A DNA stretch of 7,259 bases. Origin: Bacteroidota bacterium. Lineage in GTDB: Bacteria > Bacteroidota > Bacteroidia > Bacteroidales > VadinHA17. The position numbers were made by a program, and so were the translations under genes. Numbering within the stretch: position 1 is the stretch's first letter; each line of letters opens with the position of its first letter. The DNA lies in assembly GCA_015222065.1 (NCBI GenBank), contig JADFUQ010000113.1, positions 1 through 7,259 of the forward strand. The letters run 5' to 3'. The notes beneath the pieces were generated by a model. That model was not told the DNA's origin. It worked only from the letters and a program-made list of their open reading frames with translations, and ran no database searches. Shown piece after piece: positions 5,192 through 7,259 of the stretch.

Positions 5192-6922
5192 TCACAGATC
5201 CTTATTAACAGACAAACAAAGTGTAATTTCAGAAACTGACGAACCTGGTTCTATCATAGGTAAAATATTCCCTTCTTTTTCTACCATTATCTCAAGCAGG
5301 CAGGGTTTTTTGCAGGAAAGCATTTCATCAATAGAAATCTCAAGGGTTTTCCGTTCTTTAACCCGCCTTGCACTTATGTCAAAACCTTCTGCAATTTTGA
5401 CGAAATCAGGATTAACAAGTTCGGTTGATGCATACCTTTTATCAAAAAACATATCCTGCCATTGCCGGACCATACCTAGAAAACTATTATTCAGAATGAT
5501 TATCTTCACTGGAAGTTGATATTGGAGGATAGTTCCCAGCTCCTGTATTGTCATTTGAAAACCTCCATCTCCAATAAACGCGATAACCGGAACATTGGGT
5601 TTACCCACTTTTGCACCTACAGCAGCTGGCAATCCGAAGCCCATTGTTCCCAATCCACCCGAAGTAATCAGGCTGTTAGGATTTTTGAACTTATAATATC
5701 TTGCAGTTGCCATCTGATGTTGGCCTACATCAGTTATAATAATGGCTTCTCCCTGTGTTTTTTCAGAAATAAGACTTACTATTTCACCCATTCTTATTTC
5801 TCCCCGGGATGGATAACATTCCCGTTTTATAACTTTATCGGTTTCAGTTTTATTACATAACTTGAATTCAGAAAGCCACTCAGGATAGGAGTTAGCTTTC
5901 ACCTGATCAATAAGTGCTTTTAGAACTTCTTTGGCATCACCGTGTATTTCAATATCGACTTCTACATTTTTGTTTAATTCCGATCTGTCAATTTCGATAT
6001 GGATAATGTTGGCATTTATTGCATATCTTTTGAGGTCTCCCGTGACCCTGTCATCGAACCGCATTCCAATGGCAATTAGCAAATCAGCTTCATTTGTTTT
6101 GACATTTGGGCCATAGTTCCCATGCATCCCCAGTAATCCGGCATATAGTGGATGTTTGACAGGAAATGCAGATAACCCCAGTAGAGTTGACGCCACAGGA
6201 ATACCTGTTTTTTCCACAAAAGCCATTAGCTCTTTCCCGGCTTTTGATATCAGAATACCATGGCCTGCCAGGATCAATGGTTTTCTGGCATGATTGATAA
6301 GAATTGCTGCTGATTCAATATCAGCAGGGTTCAGGGGGATATTTGGATTATAGCTTCTGAGACTGGTACATTTCTGATAGTTGAAAGCTAGTGTTTGCAA
6401 TTGAGCATCCTTGGTAATATCGATTAAAACCGGACCGGGTCTGCCAGAACTTGCAATATAAAAAGCTTTCGAAATAATTTCAGGGATCTTTTCAGCTTGT
6501 TTGATCTGGTAATTCCATTTGGTAACCGGCATTGATATTCCAAGAATATCAGTTTCCTGGAAAGCATCTGATCCTATCAGGGTTGAGGTTACCTGAGCAG
6601 TTATGAAAACTACAGGAACAGAATCGAGAAAAGCATTGGCAATACCAGTTATCAGGTTTGTTGCTCCTGGTCCGGAAGTAGCAAAACATACTCCTGTTTT
6701 ACCTGTAACCATCGCGTATGCTTGAGCTGCATGTGCTGCCCCTTGTTCATGTCGTGTTAGTATATGATTCAGTTTTTCGTCTTCAATATCATATAATTCA
6801 TTATAAATTGGCATAATAGCGCCTCCCGGGTAACCAAAAATGGTTTCTACTTCTTCCTCGAGGAGGGAATAGAGCAGTGCCTTTGCCCCTGTGATCTTTT
6901 CTTTTTTTCTTGTCTTTGCCAT
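5192..6922 (-). CDS. ilvB: Acetolactate synthase large (catalytic) subunit IlvB
   Basis: IlvB is the thiamine-diphosphate enzyme that joins two pyruvates to acetolactate, or pyruvate and 2-ketobutyrate to acetohydroxybutyrate, the first shared step of valine, leucine and isoleucine synthesis. The 576-residue product is a full-length member. It shows 'FGYPGG' (29-34), catalytic Glu59 in 'RHEQGAAHAAQAYA', 'ATSGPGATNL' (81-90), a central FAD-binding-type domain with 'GMRFDDRVTG' (286-295), and the ThDP motif 'GDGG' at 451-454 running to 'NN' at 478-479. 'MVRQWQ' (484-489) carries the Trp of the AHAS herbicide site and supports AHAS over other ThDP enzymes. The frame stays open to an ATG at 7018 inside ilvD, but the ATG at 6922 is preferred: it leaves a normal short N-terminus before 'ITGAKALL' and has AGGA upstream. 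Stop TGA is followed at once by TAA in frame. Confidence 0.97.
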   Translation of the reverse strand: MAKTRKKEKITGAKALLYSLLEEEVETIFGYPGGAIMPIYNELYDIEDEKLNHILTRHEQGAAHAAQAYAMVTGKTGVCFATSGPGATNLITGIANAFLDSVPVVFITAQVTSTLIGSDAFQETDILGISMPVTKWNYQIKQAEKIPEIISKAFYIASSGRPGPVLIDITKDAQLQTLAFNYQKCTSLRSYNPNIPLNPADIESAAILINHARKPLILAGHGILISKAGKELMAFVEKTGIPVASTLLGLSAFPVKHPLYAGLLGMHGNYGPNVKTNEADLLIAIGMRFDDRVTGDLKRYAINANIIHIEIDRSELNKNVEVDIEIHGDAKEVLKALIDQVKANSYPEWLSEFKLCNKTETDKVIKRECYPSRGEIRMGEIVSLISEKTQGEAIIITDVGQHQMATARYYKFKNPNSLITSGGLGTMGFGLPAAVGAKVGKPNVPVIAFIGDGGFQMTIQELGTILQYQLPVKIIILNNSFLGMVRQWQDMFFDKRYASTELVNPDFVKIAEGFDISARRVKERKTLEISIDEMLSCKKPCLLEIMVEKEGNILPMIEPGSSVSEITLCLSVNKDL

Positions 6923-6926
6923 GTTA

Positions 6927-6930
6927 TCCT
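6927..6930 (-). promoter_or_regulatory. Short Shine-Dalgarno-like AGGA before ilvB
   Basis: AGGA on the minus strand ends four bases before the ATG at 6922-6920. It is the only Shine-Dalgarno-like motif close to a start in this window, and it helps choose this ATG over the in-frame one at 7018. The four-base spacing is shorter than usual, and Bacteroidota often do without the motif, so its use is uncertain. Confidence 0.4.
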
Positions 6931-6968
6931 GTTTTTGGATAGTGGTTATTAATTGATGGATTAAATAG

Positions 6969-7259
6969 TTATATTTCTCTGACAGCACCCTTATTTGCCG
7001 AAGTAACCATTTGTGCATAAGCTTTTAAAGCAGCAGAAATATGACGATCCCGGTTTTTGGGTTTAAATGCCATAGTGCCCTTTTTTTCTTCCTTATTCAA
7101 TCTATCTGAAATTTCTTCGTCAGTTAGTTTAACGTTTATTATTCTTTGTTTTATGTTAATTTCTATTACATCATTATTTCGAACCAGTGAAAGTTCCCCG
7201 CCGGCAGCAGCTTCAGGTGATATATGGCCAATGGAAAGACCGGATGTTCCGCCAGAGAA
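6969..7259 (-). CDS. ilvD: Dihydroxy-acid dehydratase IlvD, C-terminal 96 residues (5' end outside window)
   Basis: IlvD is the Fe-S dehydratase that converts 2,3-dihydroxy acids to the 2-keto acids of valine and isoleucine. The window begins in frame at base 7259 with 'FSGGTSGLSIGHISPEAA', the well-known signature near the IlvD C-terminus. The reading continues through 'GELSLVRNNDVIEI' to 'LKAYAQMVTSANKGAVREI' and a TAA at 6971-6969. This C-terminal domain is intact and its end matches the usual 'KAYA..V.SA.KGAVR' pattern, which separates it from the sugar-acid dehydratase Edd. The Fe-S cysteines and the start are outside the window. It lies 46 bp ahead of ilvB in the same direction, as expected for the first gene of this operon. 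Confidence 0.96.
   Translation of the reverse strand, partial: FSGGTSGLSIGHISPEAAAGGELSLVRNNDVIEINIKQRIINVKLTDEEISDRLNKEEKKGTMAFKPKNRDRHISAALKAYAQMVTSANKGAVREI

Noticed and set aside
5516..5860. A 114-codon plus-strand frame opposite ilvB
   Set aside because: It is antisense to the conserved thiamine-diphosphate domain region of IlvB, with no recognisable motif or start context.
6923..7018. An upstream in-frame ATG at 7018 that would add 32 residues to IlvB
   Set aside because: It lies within the ilvD coding end, the extra residues look unlike any AHAS N-terminus, and the ATG at 6922 has AGGA ahead of it and the family's usual spacing to the first conserved residues.

Overview
The window holds most of a branched-chain amino acid biosynthesis operon, all on the minus strand. 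In transcription order (right to left) it reads ilvD (3' end only) - ilvB - ilvN - ilvC - leuA - leuC, with a possible first few codons of leuD at the left edge. The organism is most likely a member of the Bacteroidota. The reasons are the ilvD-ilvB-ilvN-ilvC-leuA-leuC order, the short class I-length KARI with its 'GYGVQGPAQ' and 'MWQTGVQVRKLR' signatures, A/T-rich leaders largely without Shine-Dalgarno motifs, a low G+C content, and short tandem repeats in the gaps of a kind I associate with that phylum. A finer placement, such as a Marinilabiliales-like lineage, is only a guess.

Layout by descending coordinate: ilvD C-terminus (7259-6969); 46-bp gap; ilvB (6922-5192); 140-bp gap with a 16-bp tandem repeat and GTTACGA heptads; ilvN (5051-4476); 217-bp gap with GCCAACT heptads and a doubtful 33-codon ORF; ilvC (4258-3209); 140-bp gap with a G+C-richer tract of about 22-bp period; leuA (3068-1569); 39-bp gap; leuC (1529-135), which appears to start at TTG; then 134 bp holding GCCAACT heptads and an 8-bp tandem repeat, with a candidate leuD ATG at base 11.

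The genes form one pathway. IlvB/IlvN make acetolactate or acetohydroxybutyrate, IlvC reduces and isomerises it, and IlvD dehydrates the product to the 2-keto acids of valine and isoleucine. LeuA condenses ketoisovalerate with acetyl-CoA, and LeuC with LeuD isomerises isopropylmalate on the way to leucine. No internal promoter, terminator, T-box or convincing attenuator is visible. The operon promoter should lie upstream of ilvD, beyond the right edge.

I do not see an undescribed system here; the genes are core metabolism. The points worth a second look are the different repeat families in nearly every longer gap, a 36-bp bipartite element shared by two gaps, the TTG start of leuC, a His in place of the expected Asn in the IlvN valine-binding loop, and an IlvC cofactor loop that has Asp and lacks the usual Arg.
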